Shown: piece after piece, positions 17,450 through 27,622 of the stretch | How positions within the stretch are numbered: the first letter of the stretch is position 1 | How the letters are laid out: every line of letters starts with the position of its first letter | NCBI RefSeq assembly: GCF_002105755.1 | Contig: NZ_CP020821.1 | Coordinates: forward strand, 5,146,001-5,210,000 | Reading direction: 5' to 3' | Length of the DNA stretch: 64,000 nt | Origin: Mycobacterium colombiense CECT 3035 | GTDB taxonomy: Bacteria > Actinomycetota > Actinomycetes > Mycobacteriales > Mycobacteriaceae | Program-made: the position numbers and the translations under genes | The notes under the pieces: generated by a model | The model's input: only the letters and a program-made list of their open reading frames with translations | Database searches by the model: none | Told to the model about the DNA's origin: nothing

Positions 17450-20400
17450 TCAGCGCAGCCGCATTCCGCGCGGGGTGCGGGCGAAGCCGGCGTCGGAGAG
17501 CGCGCCGGCCACGCCGGGCCCGTCCGCGCGGGGCTGCAGGGCCGGCACCCCGTCGATGCGTTCGACCAGGATCGACGCGACCCGCCGGGACGCGACCAGA
17601 TCCGCCAGCGCCGTCGCCGCGGCGTGATTCGCGGCGGGGTCGTCGGTGAAGGTGAGCAGCGACCGCCCACCCCGCTCGAGGAACCAGGCCAGCTCGCCGT
17701 CCACCAGCACCACCAGCGCGCCGGCCTTGCGGCCCGGGCGTGCCCCCGGCCCCCCGGAGCCCGAGCCCTCGCCACGGGGGGCGGGCCAGGGCAGCGCGGC
17801 GCCGTACGGGTTGGCCGGATCCGCGGCGGCCAGGGCGATCGCCCGGTACTCGGGCCGTTCCGGGTCGACCCCGTCGGAGTAGGCGCGCAGCCGGTCGACC
17901 GTCGACGCCACCGCGAACTGTGCGCCGCCCAGCGACTCGATGAAGTAACCGCGCTGGCACCGGCCGGCGTCCTCGAAGGTGCTCAGCACCTTGTACAGGG
18001 TGGCGAACCCGCCGGGCACGCCCTCGGCGGTCACCGCGCCGCGGGTCAGCACGCCGTGCCGGCCCAGCAGAAGCTCGGCCTGGTAGTGGGCGCGCAGCGT
18101 GGAGTCCGGTTCGGGGGCCGGCAGGATCGACCACCGGCCGGCCACGGTCGGGTCGGCGGGCCGCGACTGCGGGTGCGCGACGCTGTATCGGCTCAGCCGC
18201 GGCGGGCGATGCGACCGGTGCGCGGGCGCGGAGCGCCTGCGGGCGCCGGAGCCGGCGATCAGGGCGCGCACCGGGGCGAACGTGTCGCCGGTGATCCAGC
18301 CGGCCCAGATCAGTTTCCACAGCGCGGCTTTGAGCTCGGACTCGGGCAACCCGCCCTGCGTGAGCTGGCGGAAGAAGTAGGCGCCCCCGGGAGCCAGGAT
18401 GTCCAGCACGGCGCGGTGGGCGTCGCCCAGGTCGATGTCGGCGGGCCCGGGCAGGGTCAACGGCGCGGATTCGCTGGGGTGCAACGCGATCCAGCCGTCG
18501 CCGCTGGAGATCGACCCGGCGCCCGACCAGGTGACCTCGCCGGTGGCGAGCAGCTCGTCGAGCAGCGCGGGGGAGTAGTCGCGGATCCGCGGGGCCAGCA
18601 CCAGCGGCTCGATCGCCGAAGCCGGCATCTTCACCCCGGCCAGCTGGTCGATCACCGTCATCAGGCCGTCCAGCCCGGAATAGCTTGGCGAGCGCGACGA
18701 TTCGGCCGCCCCCACCCGGTGCCAGGCCGGCAGGAACCGGCCGTAGGCCGCCGTGCTCACCGGCTCGACTTGGGCCCGCAGCGCCGCCAGCGACCGGCGT
18801 CGCAGGATCCGCAGCACCTCGGCGTCACACCACTGCTCACCCCCGGCCACCGGCGCCCCGGGCGCCTCGGCCGCGGCGACGAAGTCGCCGCGCACCAGCC
18901 GGCCGTCGCCGGCCAGCCGGCCCAGAATGTCGGCGGTCACCCGCAGCCCCAGCCCGAACCGGGCGGCGGCCTCGCCCGTGGTGAACGGGGTGTGGGTGCG
19001 CGCGTAGCGGCCCAGCAGTTCGCCCAGCGGGTCGGCCACCTCCTCGGTGAAGGCGGCCGGAACGCCCAGCGGCACCGCGATGCCGATGCCGTCGCGCAGC
19101 CGGCCGATGTCCTCGATGGCCACCCACCAGCTGCGGCCGGCGAACGACACCGTGAGCGCGCGCCGGGCCGCGCGCAGCCCTTCCAGCCAGCCGGCAACGT
19201 TTTTGCCGTCGGCGACGTCGGTGCGGGCGGCCACCTCCTCCTCGGTCAGCGGGCCCAGCAGCCGCAGCAGGTCCGCGACGCCCTCCGCGTCGCGGGCGGC
19301 CCGGTCCGGCGCGAGATGCTGAAGCTGGCGGCCGGTGGCGGCGATGATCTCGGGATCGAGCAGGTCGCGCAGCTCCACCCGCCCCAGCAGCTCGGCCAGC
19401 AGGGTGCTGTCCAGCGACAGCGCGGCGGCCCGGCGCTCGGCCAGCGGGCTGTCGCCTTCGTACATGAACGCGCCGACGTAGCCGAACAGCAGCGACGCCG
19501 CGAACGGCGACGGACGCTGGGTCTCGACCTCGAGCACCCGCACCCGCCGCTGCGCGATGCCGGTCATCAGCTGCGTCAGGGCCGGGACGTCGTAGACGTC
19601 CTGCAGGCATTCGCGGATGGTCTCCAGCACCACCGGGAAGTCGGGGTATTTGCGGGCCACCTCCAGCAGCTGGGCGGCGCGCTGGCGCTGCTGCCACAGC
19701 GGCGAGCGGCGGCCGGGGTGCCGGCGCGGCAGCAGCAGGGCGCGGGCCGCGCACTCGCGGAACCGCGACGCGAACAGCGCCGAGCCGCCCACCTCGGCGG
19801 TGACGATCGGGTCGATCTCCTCGGCGTCGAACACGAAAAGGTCGGCGCCCGGCGGACTGTCGCCGGTATCCGACAGCGTGTCCGGCAGCCGCACCACCAC
19901 GCCGTCGTCGGAGGCGGTGGGCTTCTCGTCGATGCCGTAGCGCTCGCGCAGCCGGCGGGCCACCGCCAGCGCCAGCGGTCCGTTCACCGCAAGCCCGTAC
20001 GGGGAGTGCAGGATCACCCGCCAGTCGCCCAGTTCGTCGCGGAACCGCTCGACCAGCAGGGTGGTGTCGGTGGGGACCACCCCGGCGGCGCCGCGCTGCT
20101 CCTCGAGCAGGCGCAGCAGGTTGTCGGTGGCGTAGGCATCGAAACCCAGCCCGGCGCAACGTTTTTCGAATGCCTCCCGGCTCAGGCCGGCCAGCTCACC
20201 GGTGAACGCGCCGAGCGCGGCGCCCAGCTCGGCGGGGCGGCCCAGGCCGTCGCCGCGCCAGAACGGCAACCGGGCCGGCTGGCCGGGCGCGGGGATGACG
20301 AGCACCCGGTCGTGGGTGATCTCGGTGATCCGCCAGCTGGTGGCACCCAGCGAGATGACGTCGCCGGGGCGCGACTCGTAGACCATTTCCTCTTCGAGTT

Positions 20401-22069
20401 CGCCTACCCGCGAAGGCTTTTCGGCTTCGGAAGCGAGGTACACGGTGAACAGCCCGCGATCGGGGATGGCGCCACCGGAGGTCACCGCCAGCCGCTGCGC
20501 GCCGGGCCGCGCGGTCAGCGTGCCGGTGTCGCGGTCGTACACCAGTCGCGGTCGCAGCTCGGCGAATTCGGTGGACGGGTACTTGCCACTCAACAGGTCC
20601 AGAGTGGCCTCGTACACGCTGCGCGGCAGCGTCGCGAACGGGGCGGCCCGCCGGACGGTGTCGAACCACCGGTCGGCGTCCAGCGGTTCCAGTGCGGCGG
20701 CCGCCACCGTCTGCTGCGCCAGGATGTCGAGCGGATTGGCGGGCACCCGCATGGTTTCGATCTGGCCGGTCAGCATGCGCTGCACGCTGACCGCGCAGCC
20801 GATCAGGTCGGTGCGGTGCTTGGGGAACAGCACCCCCTGCGAGACCTCGCCCACCTGATGGCCGGCCCGGCCGATGCGCTGCAGGCCGCTGGCCACCGAC
20901 GGCGGCGCCTCCACCTGGATCACCAGGTCGACGGCGCCCATGTCGATGCCCAGCTCCAGGCTCGAGGTGGCCACCACCGCCTTGAGCAGTCCGCGTTTGA
21001 GGTCCTCTTCGACCAGGGCGCGCTGCTCCTTGCTGACCGACCCGTGGTGGGCGCGGGCCAGTATCGGGGCGGCGCCGTAGGTCTGGCCGCTGCCCATGAT
21101 GTGCGCCGGGGCGCCGCCGGCCACCTTCGGATTGGCGTCCGCGGACAGTTCGACGCCGCTGCGTTCGGCGTGAATCTCGTTGAGGCGGGCGGTAAGTCGC
21201 TCCGCCAGCCGGCGCGAGTTGGCGAAGACGATGGTCGAACTGTGCGATTCGATGAGGTCCACCAGGCGGTTCTCGACGTCGGGCCAGATGGTGTTGTTCG
21301 CCAGGTTGGCCATGTCGGGCACCGGCACAGCCACGGTGAGCTCGACCGTCTTGGCCGACGGCGGGGCCACGATCGTCGTCGGCGCCTGACCGGACAGGAA
21401 CCGGGCGAGTTCCTCCGGCGGGCGCACCGTCGCCGACAGCCCGATGCGCTGGGCGGGCTTGTCCTCGCGCAGAGCATCGAGCCGCTCCAGCGACAGGGCC
21501 AGGTGCGCGCCGCGCTTCCCGGCGGCGATGGCGTGGATCTCGTCCACGATCACCGTCTGCACGCCGGCCAGCGTCTCGCGCGCGGCCGAGGTGAGCATCA
21601 GGAACAGCGACTCGGGCGTGGTGATCAGCACGTCGGGCGGGCGGCTGATCAGCTGGCGACGGGCGGCGGGCGGGGTGTCGCCGGAGCGGACCCCGACGCT
21701 GATGTCCGGGGCCGGCAGGCCCCGGCGCTCGGCGATGCGGGTGAGGCCGGCCAGGGGAGTGCGCAGGTTGCGTTCGACGTCGACGGCCAGCGCCTTGAGC
21801 GGGGAGACGTAGAGCACGCGGGTGCCGGAGGGTCGCTCCGCGGACCCGGCCAGGCTGTCCAGCGCCCACAGGAACGCCGCCAGCGTCTTGCCCGAGCCGG
21901 TCGGCGCGATCACCAGGGTGTTGTGGCCGTCGGCGATCGCGTTCCAGGCCTCGGCCTGGGCGGTGGTGGGGGCGTCGAAGGTGCTGGTGAACCACTCGCG
22001 GGTGATCGCGCTGAACCGGCCCAACGGGTCGGTGCGGCCGGAGGGCCCGGGATCAGCGCGAGTGCTCAC
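17450..22069 (-). CDS. lhr: Large ATP-dependent DNA helicase Lhr
   Basis: The 1539-aa superfamily-2 helicase has motif I APTGSGKT near residue 56, the Walker B box VDEIH near 177, motif III LSATV near 219, motif [11 protein letters not shown] and motif [12 protein letters not shown] long Lhr-specific C-terminal region follows. Length and order match M. tuberculosis Lhr (about 1500 aa). Lhr translocates 3'-5' on ssDNA and unwinds RNA:DNA hybrids; the operon with nei2 points to repair. The gene is intact despite its length. Confidence 0.95.
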   Translation of the reverse strand: MSTRADPGPSGRTDPLGRFSAITREWFTSTFDAPTTAQAEAWNAIADGHNTLVIAPTGSGKTLAAFLWALDSLAGSAERPSGTRVLYVSPLKALAVDVERNLRTPLAGLTRIAERRGLPAPDISVGVRSGDTPPAARRQLISRPPDVLITTPESLFLMLTSAARETLAGVQTVIVDEIHAIAAGKRGAHLALSLERLDALREDKPAQRIGLSATVRPPEELARFLSGQAPTTIVAPPSAKTVELTVAVPVPDMANLANNTIWPDVENRLVDLIESHSSTIVFANSRRLAERLTARLNEIHAERSGVELSADANPKVAGGAPAHIMGSGQTYGAAPILARAHHGSVSKEQRALVEEDLKRGLLKAVVATSSLELGIDMGAVDLVIQVEAPPSVASGLQRIGRAGHQVGEVSQGVLFPKHRTDLIGCAVSVQRMLTGQIETMRVPANPLDILAQQTVAAAALEPLDADRWFDTVRRAAPFATLPRSVYEATLDLLSGKYPSTEFAELRPRLVYDRDTGTLTARPGAQRLAVTSGGAIPDRGLFTVYLASEAEKPSRVGELEEEMVYESRPGDVISLGATSWRITEITHDRVLVIPAPGQPARLPFWRGDGLGRPAELGAALGAFTGELAGLSREAFEKRCAGLGFDAYATDNLLRLLEEQRGAAGVVPTDTTLLVERFRDELGDWRVILHSPYGLAVNGPLALAVARRLRERYGIDEKPTASDDGVVVRLPDTLSDTGDSPPGADLFVFDAEEIDPIVTAEVGGSALFASRFRECAARALLLPRRHPGRRSPLWQQRQRAAQLLEVARKYPDFPVVLETIRECLQDVYDVPALTQLMTGIAQRRVRVLEVETQRPSPFAASLLFGYVGAFMYEGDSPLAERRAAALSLDSTLLAELLGRVELRDLLDPEIIAATGRQLQHLAPDRAARDAEGVADLLRLLGPLTEEEVAARTDVADGKNVAGWLEGLRAARRALTVSFAGRSWWVAIEDIGRLRDGIGIAVPLGVPAAFTEEVADPLGELLGRYARTHTPFTTGEAAARFGLGLRVTADILGRLAGDGRLVRGDFVAAAEAPGAPVAGGEQWCDAEVLRILRRRSLAALRAQVEPVSTAAYGRFLPAWHRVGAAESSRSPSYSGLDGLMTVIDQLAGVKMPASAIEPLVLAPRIRDYSPALLDELLATGEVTWSGAGSISSGDGWIALHPSESAPLTLPGPADIDLGDAHRAVLDILAPGGAYFFRQLTQGGLPESELKAALWKLIWAGWITGDTFAPVRALIAGSGARRRSAPAHRSHRPPRLSRYSVAHPQSRPADPTVAGRWSILPAPEPDSTLRAHYQAELLLGRHGVLTRGAVTAEGVPGGFATLYKVLSTFEDAGRCQRGYFIESLGGAQFAVASTVDRLRAYSDGVDPERPEYRAIALAAADPANPYGAALPWPAPRGEGSGSGGPGARPGRKAGALVVLVDGELAWFLERGGRSLLTFTDDPAANHAAATALADLVASRRVASILVERIDGVPALQPRADGPGVAGALSDAGFARTPRGMRLR

Positions 22070-22106
22070 CTATTCATGGTGCCAACGGGCACCGACACCC
22101 CGGCGG

Positions 22107-22778
22107 CTAGCGCGGCTCGATACGCGCGGTCGACATCGCGTGGGACAGTTCCTCGGGGATCTCGGGGACCCGGGCGATGGCGTCGAACAGCGAGTGGGCG
22201 CACGCATCGGCGAGGCGATCGGCGTTGGTGGTGGGGTCGATGATCCGCTGCCGGCACAGCTCGAAGGTGAACGCCAGCCAGCCGTGACAGATCACCCGGA
22301 GATCCCGTTCGACGTCGGGCTCCAGCTTCCGTGCGGGGGTCTTGGCCACCAGGTCGGAGATGCGACTCATGATGTGCTCGAGCTGACGGTTCTTGGCTTC
22401 GTCGTCGACGCCCAGCAGGACCGGGTCGGAACGGCCCAGCCCGACGTACGCGGCCCACGCGGCCTCGGGGTTCTGCTCGTGGTAGGCCATGTAGGCCATC
22501 ACACCGGTCCGGACCTCTTCGTACATGGTCAGGCCGGTGGCGTCGTCCATGTTGGTGTTCTCGTACAGGCGGTCGGCCTCGTCCTTGACCACCGCCGCGA
22601 AGAATGCCCGCTTGTCCGGGAAGTAGTGGTACATCAGGGCCCGCGACACCCCGGCGCGTTCCGCGATCTCGTCGATGCGGACCTCGTCGTAGGGTCGCTT
22701 CCCGAAGACCTCTGCCCCTAAAGCGAGCAGCTCAGCGCGTCGATCCTCGGGGGATAAGCGCCTGCGGGCTGTCGGCAT
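22107..22778 (-). CDS. TetR/AcrR-family transcriptional regulator (Rv3295-like)
   Basis: The 223-aa protein has an N-terminal HTH: AEVFGKRPYDEVRIDEIAERAGVSRALMYHYFPDKRAFF at about residues 22-60, of which GVSRALMYHYF is the recognition helix. The remainder is a helical ligand-binding domain. It is located between lhr and pcd, with its 3' end 37 bp from the lhr start. The -10 TACTAT (22786-22791, minus strand) lies 7 nt before the ATG, suggesting a leaderless mRNA, and overlaps a candidate operator. The ligand is unknown. Confidence 0.88.
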   Translation of the reverse strand: MPTARRRLSPEDRRAELLALGAEVFGKRPYDEVRIDEIAERAGVSRALMYHYFPDKRAFFAAVVKDEADRLYENTNMDDATGLTMYEEVRTGVMAYMAYHEQNPEAAWAAYVGLGRSDPVLLGVDDEAKNRQLEHIMSRISDLVAKTPARKLEPDVERDLRVICHGWLAFTFELCRQRIIDPTTNADRLADACAHSLFDAIARVPEIPEELSHAMSTARIEPR

Positions 22779-22779
22779 G

Positions 22780-22802
22780 TGTCAGATAGTACTCATACGA
22801 CA
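22780..22802. promoter_or_regulatory. Candidate TetR operator overlapping the tetR promoter
   Basis: An imperfect inverted repeat begins TGTCAGAT and ends GACA (TGTC at 22780-22783, GACA at 22799-22802). It covers the putative -10 of the tetR gene directly upstream of its start codon, a classical autoregulatory position. The inner arms match only partly. Confidence 0.3.
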
Positions 22803-22824
22803 TGAGACGCCGGCCACATTGGAT

Positions 22825-24348
22825 TCATCCGAACTGCACGCCCTGGGCCAGCGGCAACTCGCCGGAATAATTGACGGTATTGGTACTTTGGCGCATGTAG
22901 GCCTTCCACGAGTCGGTGCCGGACTCGCGTCCGCCGCCGGTTTCCTTCTCGCCGCCGAACGCGCCGCCGATCTCCGCGCCGGACGTGCCGATGTTGACAT
23001 TGGCGATTCCGCAGTCGGATTCGGCCAGGAACCGCTCGGCCTCCCGCAGGTCGGTGGTGAAGATGGCCGATGAAAGGCCCTGCGGCACGGCATTATTGAG
23101 GGCGATCGCGTCATCCAGTTCGTCGTAGGTCAGCACGTAGAGGATGGGTGCGAACGTCTCGGTCGCCACGATGGCCGTCTGCGCGGGCATTCGCACCAGG
23201 GCCGGCGCGGCGTAGTAGGAACCCGGGTGGTCGGCGACATCGGTGCGCTCGCCGCCGATGACCTCTCCGCCGTCGGCGCGCGCCTGTTCCAGCGCCCCGA
23301 CCATGTCGCGGTAGGCGGTCTCGTGGATCAGCGGTCCGACCAGCGTGCCCGGTGCGGAGGGGTCGCCGATCCGGAGCTGGCCGAAGGCGGATGCGACGCG
23401 CGTGACGAGATCGTCGGCCACCGAGCGGTGCGCGATCAGCCGGCGCAGGCTGGTGCAGCGTTGACCGGCCGTGCCGGCCGCGGCGAACACCACCGCCCGC
23501 ACCGCGAGGTCCAGGTCGGCCGACGGCGTCACGATGGCGGCGTTGTTGCCGCCCAGTTCCAGCAGCACCCGCCCGAACCGGGCGGCGACGCGGGGGCCGA
23601 CGGCCCGGCCCATCCGCACCGAACCCGTCGCGGACACCAGCGCGATGCGGGGGTCGTCCACCAGCAGCTCGCCGAGGTCGCGGTCGCCCAGCAGCAGTGA
23701 GCTCACGGCGGGCGGGGCGCCGACGTCGGCGGCGGCCCGGGCGATCAGCGCCTGGGTGGCCAGCGCCGTCAGCGGCGTCAGCTCCGAGGGCTTCCACACC
23801 ACCGGGTCGCCGCACACCAGGGCCAGCGCGGCGTTCCAGGCCCAGACCGCGACCGGGAAATTGAACGCGGTGATCACGCCGACCACACCGAGCGGGTGCC
23901 AGGTCTCCAGCAGCCGATGGCCGGGCCGCTCCGAGGCGATGGTGCGGCCGTAGAGCTGACGCGACAGGCCGACGGCGAACTGGCAGATGTCGATCATCTC
24001 CTGCACCTCGCCGGCGGCCTCGGAGGTGATCTTGCCGACCTCGAGCGTCACCAGGGTGGCCAGCTCGTCCTTGTGCGCGGTCAACAGCTCGCCCAGGCGC
24101 GCCACCAGGGCGCCGCGAACCGGTGCCGGGGTGGCGCGCCACACCGAAAACGCCTGCGCTGCCTCGGATATCGTCCGCTCGGCCCGCTCGGGTGTGGTGG
24201 GCGCGACGGTGAACAGCACCTCGCCGGTGATCGGTGTGCTCATCGGCATCCCGTGGGCGTCGGGTTCGCCGAGCGCGATGTCGGCTCCGATCGCCCGCAG
24301 GGCGTCGCGCGCGCGGGCGCGCAAGTCGTCGGCGGTGGGCATGGTCAT
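22825..24348 (-). CDS. pcd: Piperideine-6-carboxylate / aminoadipate semialdehyde dehydrogenase Pcd
   Basis: The 507-aa aldehyde dehydrogenase contains FNFPVAVWAWN in the Rossmann region, the catalytic-base segment LELGGNNA, and the nucleophile Cys in GQRCTSLRRL. The ATG at 24348 is preceded by AGGAGG and overlaps the stop of the upstream HglS-like gene by ATGA. The frame stays open far upstream, but that part is antisense or out-of-frame to the next gene. Pcd oxidises the Lat product (delta-1-piperideine-6-carboxylate) to 2-aminoadipate, so it works with lat in this window. Confidence 0.9.
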   Translation of the reverse strand: MTMPTADDLRARARDALRAIGADIALGEPDAHGMPMSTPITGEVLFTVAPTTPERAERTISEAAQAFSVWRATPAPVRGALVARLGELLTAHKDELATLVTLEVGKITSEAAGEVQEMIDICQFAVGLSRQLYGRTIASERPGHRLLETWHPLGVVGVITAFNFPVAVWAWNAALALVCGDPVVWKPSELTPLTALATQALIARAAADVGAPPAVSSLLLGDRDLGELLVDDPRIALVSATGSVRMGRAVGPRVAARFGRVLLELGGNNAAIVTPSADLDLAVRAVVFAAAGTAGQRCTSLRRLIAHRSVADDLVTRVASAFGQLRIGDPSAPGTLVGPLIHETAYRDMVGALEQARADGGEVIGGERTDVADHPGSYYAAPALVRMPAQTAIVATETFAPILYVLTYDELDDAIALNNAVPQGLSSAIFTTDLREAERFLAESDCGIANVNIGTSGAEIGGAFGGEKETGGGRESGTDSWKAYMRQSTNTVNYSGELPLAQGVQFG

Positions 24349-25598
24349 CGGGGTGCCTCCTGGGCGAGCGCTTCGTAAAGCGGGTAGGGGTCGTAGATCT
24401 CGCGGCCGATGGACCCGGCCAGCCACTGCGCGTCGTAGCCGGAATCGTCGACGGCGCAGCCATTGCCGAAGCCGGCGGGCGGGTCCAGGTTCGACCGGAA
24501 AATGCCCGCCGCGGACGCGGGCAGGAAGTCCTCGTAGACGATCGGCGCCGACGGGTCGCCGCCGCGGTAATAGGCCAGTCCCGCGGCGGCCATTTCCGCG
24601 TCGGTGCGCGGGAAGTACTCCGCCCACACCGCGGCCGGGTCGGCGGCGGCCATCGCGGCGTCGTAACGCTGCCGGCCCTTCGGCGTCAGCGCGACGCCGC
24701 GCGCCTCCACCTCGCCGAAGCGCACCCGCACCGTTGCCTCGGTGATGTGGCCGTCGTCGCCGCGGAAGCGGCGGGGTTCGGCCAGCGCACGAAAAGAGGT
24801 CTGGCGCAACAACACCGGAGGACCCCCGGTGGCGGGTGGCCCCTGAATGGCGTCGATCATGGTGATGCCGCGCGCGGTCATCCGCCGGTACAGGTCGTCG
24901 ATGTCGAGCACCCGGGGTGTCAGGTGGTTGATGTGGGTCCAGGCGACGCCCGCGATGTCGGCGGCCACCGCGGAGACTCGCGCCAATTCGTCGTACCAGG
25001 ATCGCTCGATCGGCTCGCGGGACAATGCGAAGGCCGCCACCGCCGCGGCGACGAACGCCCCCGCGTCGTCGGCTCTGCAGCCGCCCTCGGCGGCGACGAC
25101 GCGCGCCCGGCTCAGCAGCGCGGGGTCGAACAGCCGGCGCCGCGCCAGGAAGGCGTCGACGCGGCGGCGCAGGTCGCGGTCGAAGTAGCGCGGGTCGCGG
25201 GTGGCCAGCATCGAGGTGAACACCCGGAACGGGTTGCGCGACAATTCGGTTGCGTCGATGGGCCGGAAGGCGGTCGAGACGACCGGGACGGGGGACGCCG
25301 CGCGACGCAGGTCGTAGAAGCCCACCGGCAGCATGCCGAATGCGGCGAAAAGGTCGGCTGCGGCGGCCAATTCGGCCGGGCTGCCCACCCGGACGGCGCC
25401 GTGCCGCTCGGCGGTGACCCGCCGCAGCGAGCCGAACCGTTCGGCATTCCCGTGCCGCGCCGCGTAATCGGCGTTCACCCGCTCGCTGACCTCGACCAAG
25501 GTGCGGTAGGCGGGCACCTCTGCCGCATACATGGCCGACAGGCCCGCGGCGAACTGTGCCCGAAGCTGCCAGGTTTCCAGCCATTTCGTGCGGGTCAC
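24345..25598 (-). CDS. DUF1338 protein, probable 2-oxoadipate dioxygenase/decarboxylase (HglS-like)
   Basis: This 417-aa protein corresponds to Rv3292, usually annotated as hypothetical. It has the DUF1338 pattern: ERHGAVRVGS with His66 and Arg70 spaced i/i+4, THINH with His222 as a second ligand, and FGEVEARGVALTPKGR with a Glu near 296. In Pseudomonas putida HglS the metal ligands are, as I recall, His70, His226 and Glu294 with substrate-binding Arg74, an almost constant offset of four. HglS converts 2-oxoadipate to D-2-hydroxyglutarate in lysine breakdown. GTG 25598 is the start. It is coupled by ATGA to pcd and divergent from lrpA. Confidence 0.8.
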   Translation of the reverse strand: MTRTKWLETWQLRAQFAAGLSAMYAAEVPAYRTLVEVSERVNADYAARHGNAERFGSLRRVTAERHGAVRVGSPAELAAAADLFAAFGMLPVGFYDLRRAASPVPVVSTAFRPIDATELSRNPFRVFTSMLATRDPRYFDRDLRRRVDAFLARRRLFDPALLSRARVVAAEGGCRADDAGAFVAAAVAAFALSREPIERSWYDELARVSAVAADIAGVAWTHINHLTPRVLDIDDLYRRMTARGITMIDAIQGPPATGGPPVLLRQTSFRALAEPRRFRGDDGHITEATVRVRFGEVEARGVALTPKGRQRYDAAMAAADPAAVWAEYFPRTDAEMAAAGLAYYRGGDPSAPIVYEDFLPASAAGIFRSNLDPPAGFGNGCAVDDSGYDAQWLAGSIGREIYDPYPLYEALAQEAPR

Positions 25599-25628
25599 GG
25601 CGGGCCGTTCCTGCGATAGTCTCCGGCC

Positions 25629-26081
25629 ATGAGTGAGACGCTCGACGAGGTCGACCGGATTCTGGTGCGCGCGCTGGTCGCCGACGGCCGCGCGACGCTG
25701 GCGGAGCTGGCCGCCAGCGCCCGGCTGTCGGTCTCGGCGGTGCAGTCGCGGGTGCGCAGGCTCGAGGCGCGCGGCGTCATCTCGGGATACGCGGCGCGCG
25801 TCGACCCGGAGGCGGTCGGACACCTGCTGTCGGCGTTCGTGGCCATCACTCCCTTGGATCCCTCTCAACCCGATGATGCGCCCGCCCGCCTCGAGCACAT
25901 CGAGGAGATCGAATCGTGCCACTCGGTGGCCGGCGAGGAAAGCTACGTCCTGCTGGTGCGCGTTCCGTCCGCCCGGGCGCTGGAGGACTTGCTGCAGCGG
26001 ATCCGGACCACGGCGAACGTCAGGACGCGGAGCACCATCATATTGAATACTTTTTACGCTGATAGGCAACGAATACCATAA
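25629..26081 (+). CDS. lrpA: Lrp/AsnC-family regulator LrpA
   Basis: The 150-aa protein has an N-terminal HTH (ATLAELAASARLSVSAVQSRVRRLEARGVISGY) and a C-terminal RAM domain (residues about 70-145). It lies between divergent hglS-pcd and downstream lat, so its position marks it as the local regulator. Only 30 bp separate its ATG from the divergent GTG at 25598. M. tuberculosis LrpA (Rv3291c) responds to amino acids and controls lat in starved cells; the same role is likely here. Confidence 0.92.
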   Translation: MSETLDEVDRILVRALVADGRATLAELAASARLSVSAVQSRVRRLEARGVISGYAARVDPEAVGHLLSAFVAITPLDPSQPDDAPARLEHIEEIESCHSVAGEESYVLLVRVPSARALEDLLQRIRTTANVRTRSTIILNTFYADRQRIP

Positions 26082-26088
26082 AATATAC

Positions 26089-26098
26089 GGCATATGCC
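26089..26098. promoter_or_regulatory. Palindrome in an AT-rich spacer before lat (candidate LrpA site)
   Basis: GGCATATGCC is a perfect 10-bp palindrome within the AT-rich 44-bp spacer (26082-26125) between lrpA and lat. The AT content contrasts sharply with the surrounding genes, and the position suits an Lrp-type operator. The binding partner is inference. Confidence 0.35.
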
Positions 26099-26125
26099 TC
26101 ATGATTCCGTAAAAAATCGACTACT

Positions 26126-27463
26126 ATGGGGCGCATGACCGCCACCCTGGAACGCTTCACCCGCACCGAGCCCGACCGGGTCCACGAGGTGCTGGCGCGC
26201 AGCATTCTGGTCGACGGGTTCGACTTCGTGCTCGACCTGGCCCGCTCCGCCGGCTCCTACCTGTACGACGCCCGAGACGGCCGGCGCTACCTGGACATGT
26301 TCACCTTCTTCGCGTCGTCGGCGCTGGGCATGAATCACCCCGCGCTGGCCGATGACCAGGAGTTTCGCGCCGAGCTGGCGCAGGCCGCGCTGAACAAGCC
26401 CAGCAACTCCGACGTCTACTCGGTGGCGATGGCCCGCTTCGTCCAGACCTTCGCCCGGGTGCTCGGCGACCCGGCGCTGCCGCACCTGTTCTTCGTCGAT
26501 GGCGGCGCGCTCGCGGTCGAGAACGCCCTCAAGGTGGCGTTCGACTGGAAGAGCCGGTTCAACGAGGCCCGCGGCATCGACCCCGCCCTGGGCACCCGGG
26601 TGCTGCACCTGCGCGGCGCGTTCCACGGCCGCAGCGGATACACGCTGTCGCTGACCAACACCAAGCCGGCCACCGTCGCCCGCTTCCCTAAGTTCGACTG
26701 GCCGCGCATCGACGCGCCCTACATCCGGCCCGGCGCCGATATGGCTGCGGCCGAAGCCGAGTCGCTGCGGCAGGCCCGCGCGGCCTTCCAATCCCACCCG
26801 CACGACATCGCCTGCTTCATCGCCGAACCCGTCCAGGGCGAGGGCGGCGACCGTCACTTCCGGCCCGAGTTCTTCGCGGCCATGCGCGAGCTGTGCGACG
26901 AACACGACGCCCTGCTGATCTTCGACGAGGTGCAGACCGGCTGCGGCCTGACCGGAACGCCTTGGGCCTACCAGCAATTGGGCGTGCGACCCGACGTGGT
27001 GGCGTTCGGCAAGAAGACCCAGGTGTGCGGCATCATGGCCGGCCGCCGGGTCGACGAGATCGCCGACAACGTGTTCGCGGTGTCCTCCCGGGTGAATTCC
27101 ACGTGGGGCGGCAACCTGGCCGACATGGTGCGCGCCCGCCGCATCCTGGAGGTGATCGAGGCCGACGGACTGTTCGACCGCGCCGCCGAACACGGGGCCT
27201 ACCTGCATGCCCGCCTCGACGAACTCGCCGGCGAATTTCCCGGGATGGTGCTCGACCCCCGCGGCCGCGGCCTGATGTGTGCGTTCAGCCTGCCGACCGC
27301 CGCTGACCGCGACGAGTTGATCCGCCTGCTGTGGCGCCGCGCGGTGATCGTGCTGCCCTCCGGGCGCGACGGCGTCCGGTTCCGTCCGGCGCTGACCGTC
27401 TCGCGCGCGGAGATCGACGCCGCCGTGTGCGCGATCCGCGCCGCTCTGCGGGCCCTGCGGTAG
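26126..27463 (+). CDS. lat: L-lysine epsilon-aminotransferase Lat
   Basis: The 445-aa class III PLP aminotransferase has GRSGYTLSLTN, the PLP-binding acid in LLIFDEVQTGCG, and the Schiff-base lysine in FGKKTQVCG near residue 296 (Lys300 in the 449-aa M. tuberculosis enzyme). It transfers the epsilon-amino group of lysine to 2-oxoglutarate, giving aminoadipate semialdehyde, which cyclises to the Pcd substrate. ATG 26135 is an alternative start. The gene is strongly induced in persistence models of M. tuberculosis. Confidence 0.95.
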   Translation: MGRMTATLERFTRTEPDRVHEVLARSILVDGFDFVLDLARSAGSYLYDARDGRRYLDMFTFFASSALGMNHPALADDQEFRAELAQAALNKPSNSDVYSVAMARFVQTFARVLGDPALPHLFFVDGGALAVENALKVAFDWKSRFNEARGIDPALGTRVLHLRGAFHGRSGYTLSLTNTKPATVARFPKFDWPRIDAPYIRPGADMAAAEAESLRQARAAFQSHPHDIACFIAEPVQGEGGDRHFRPEFFAAMRELCDEHDALLIFDEVQTGCGLTGTPWAYQQLGVRPDVVAFGKKTQVCGIMAGRRVDEIADNVFAVSSRVNSTWGGNLADMVRARRILEVIEADGLFDRAAEHGAYLHARLDELAGEFPGMVLDPRGRGLMCAFSLPTAADRDELIRLLWRRAVIVLPSGRDGVRFRPALTVSRAEIDAAVCAIRAALRALR

Positions 27464-27484
27464 GCCTTGACCTCACATCGATCC

Positions 27485-27511
27485 CGTTTACCCCGGTTTA
27501 CCGCCGGGTAT
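27485..27511 (+). promoter_or_regulatory. SigF-type promoter upstream of the Rv3289c-like gene and usfY
   Basis: CGTTTA (27485-27490), a 15-bp spacer, then GGGTAT (27506-27511) fits the mycobacterial SigF consensus (GTTT about 16 bp before GGGTAY). It lies 112 bp upstream of the ATG at 27623. The same layout recurs at 28468-28494. Confidence 0.6.
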
Positions 27512-27622
27512 CTGTTCCCGTGCGCCTTCCGCTGCTACCAGCGCGGTGATGATGCCCGGTAACTAATGCGACGTAGCGAGCGATGAACAAAGCGCGGGCC
27601 CCAAAGAGGGAGGTGACCAACG

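Noticed and set aside
16967..22243. A 1758-codon open frame on the + strand
   Set aside because: It is antisense to intact lhr and nei2 and encodes low-complexity Arg/Gly/Ala-rich sequence, an expected shadow in GC-rich DNA.
22825..25584. A 919-codon minus-strand frame that would fuse an N-terminal extension to Pcd
   Set aside because: The first ~412 codons lie in the wrong frame of the HglS-like gene; the Shine-Dalgarno and ATG at 24348 mark the real pcd start.
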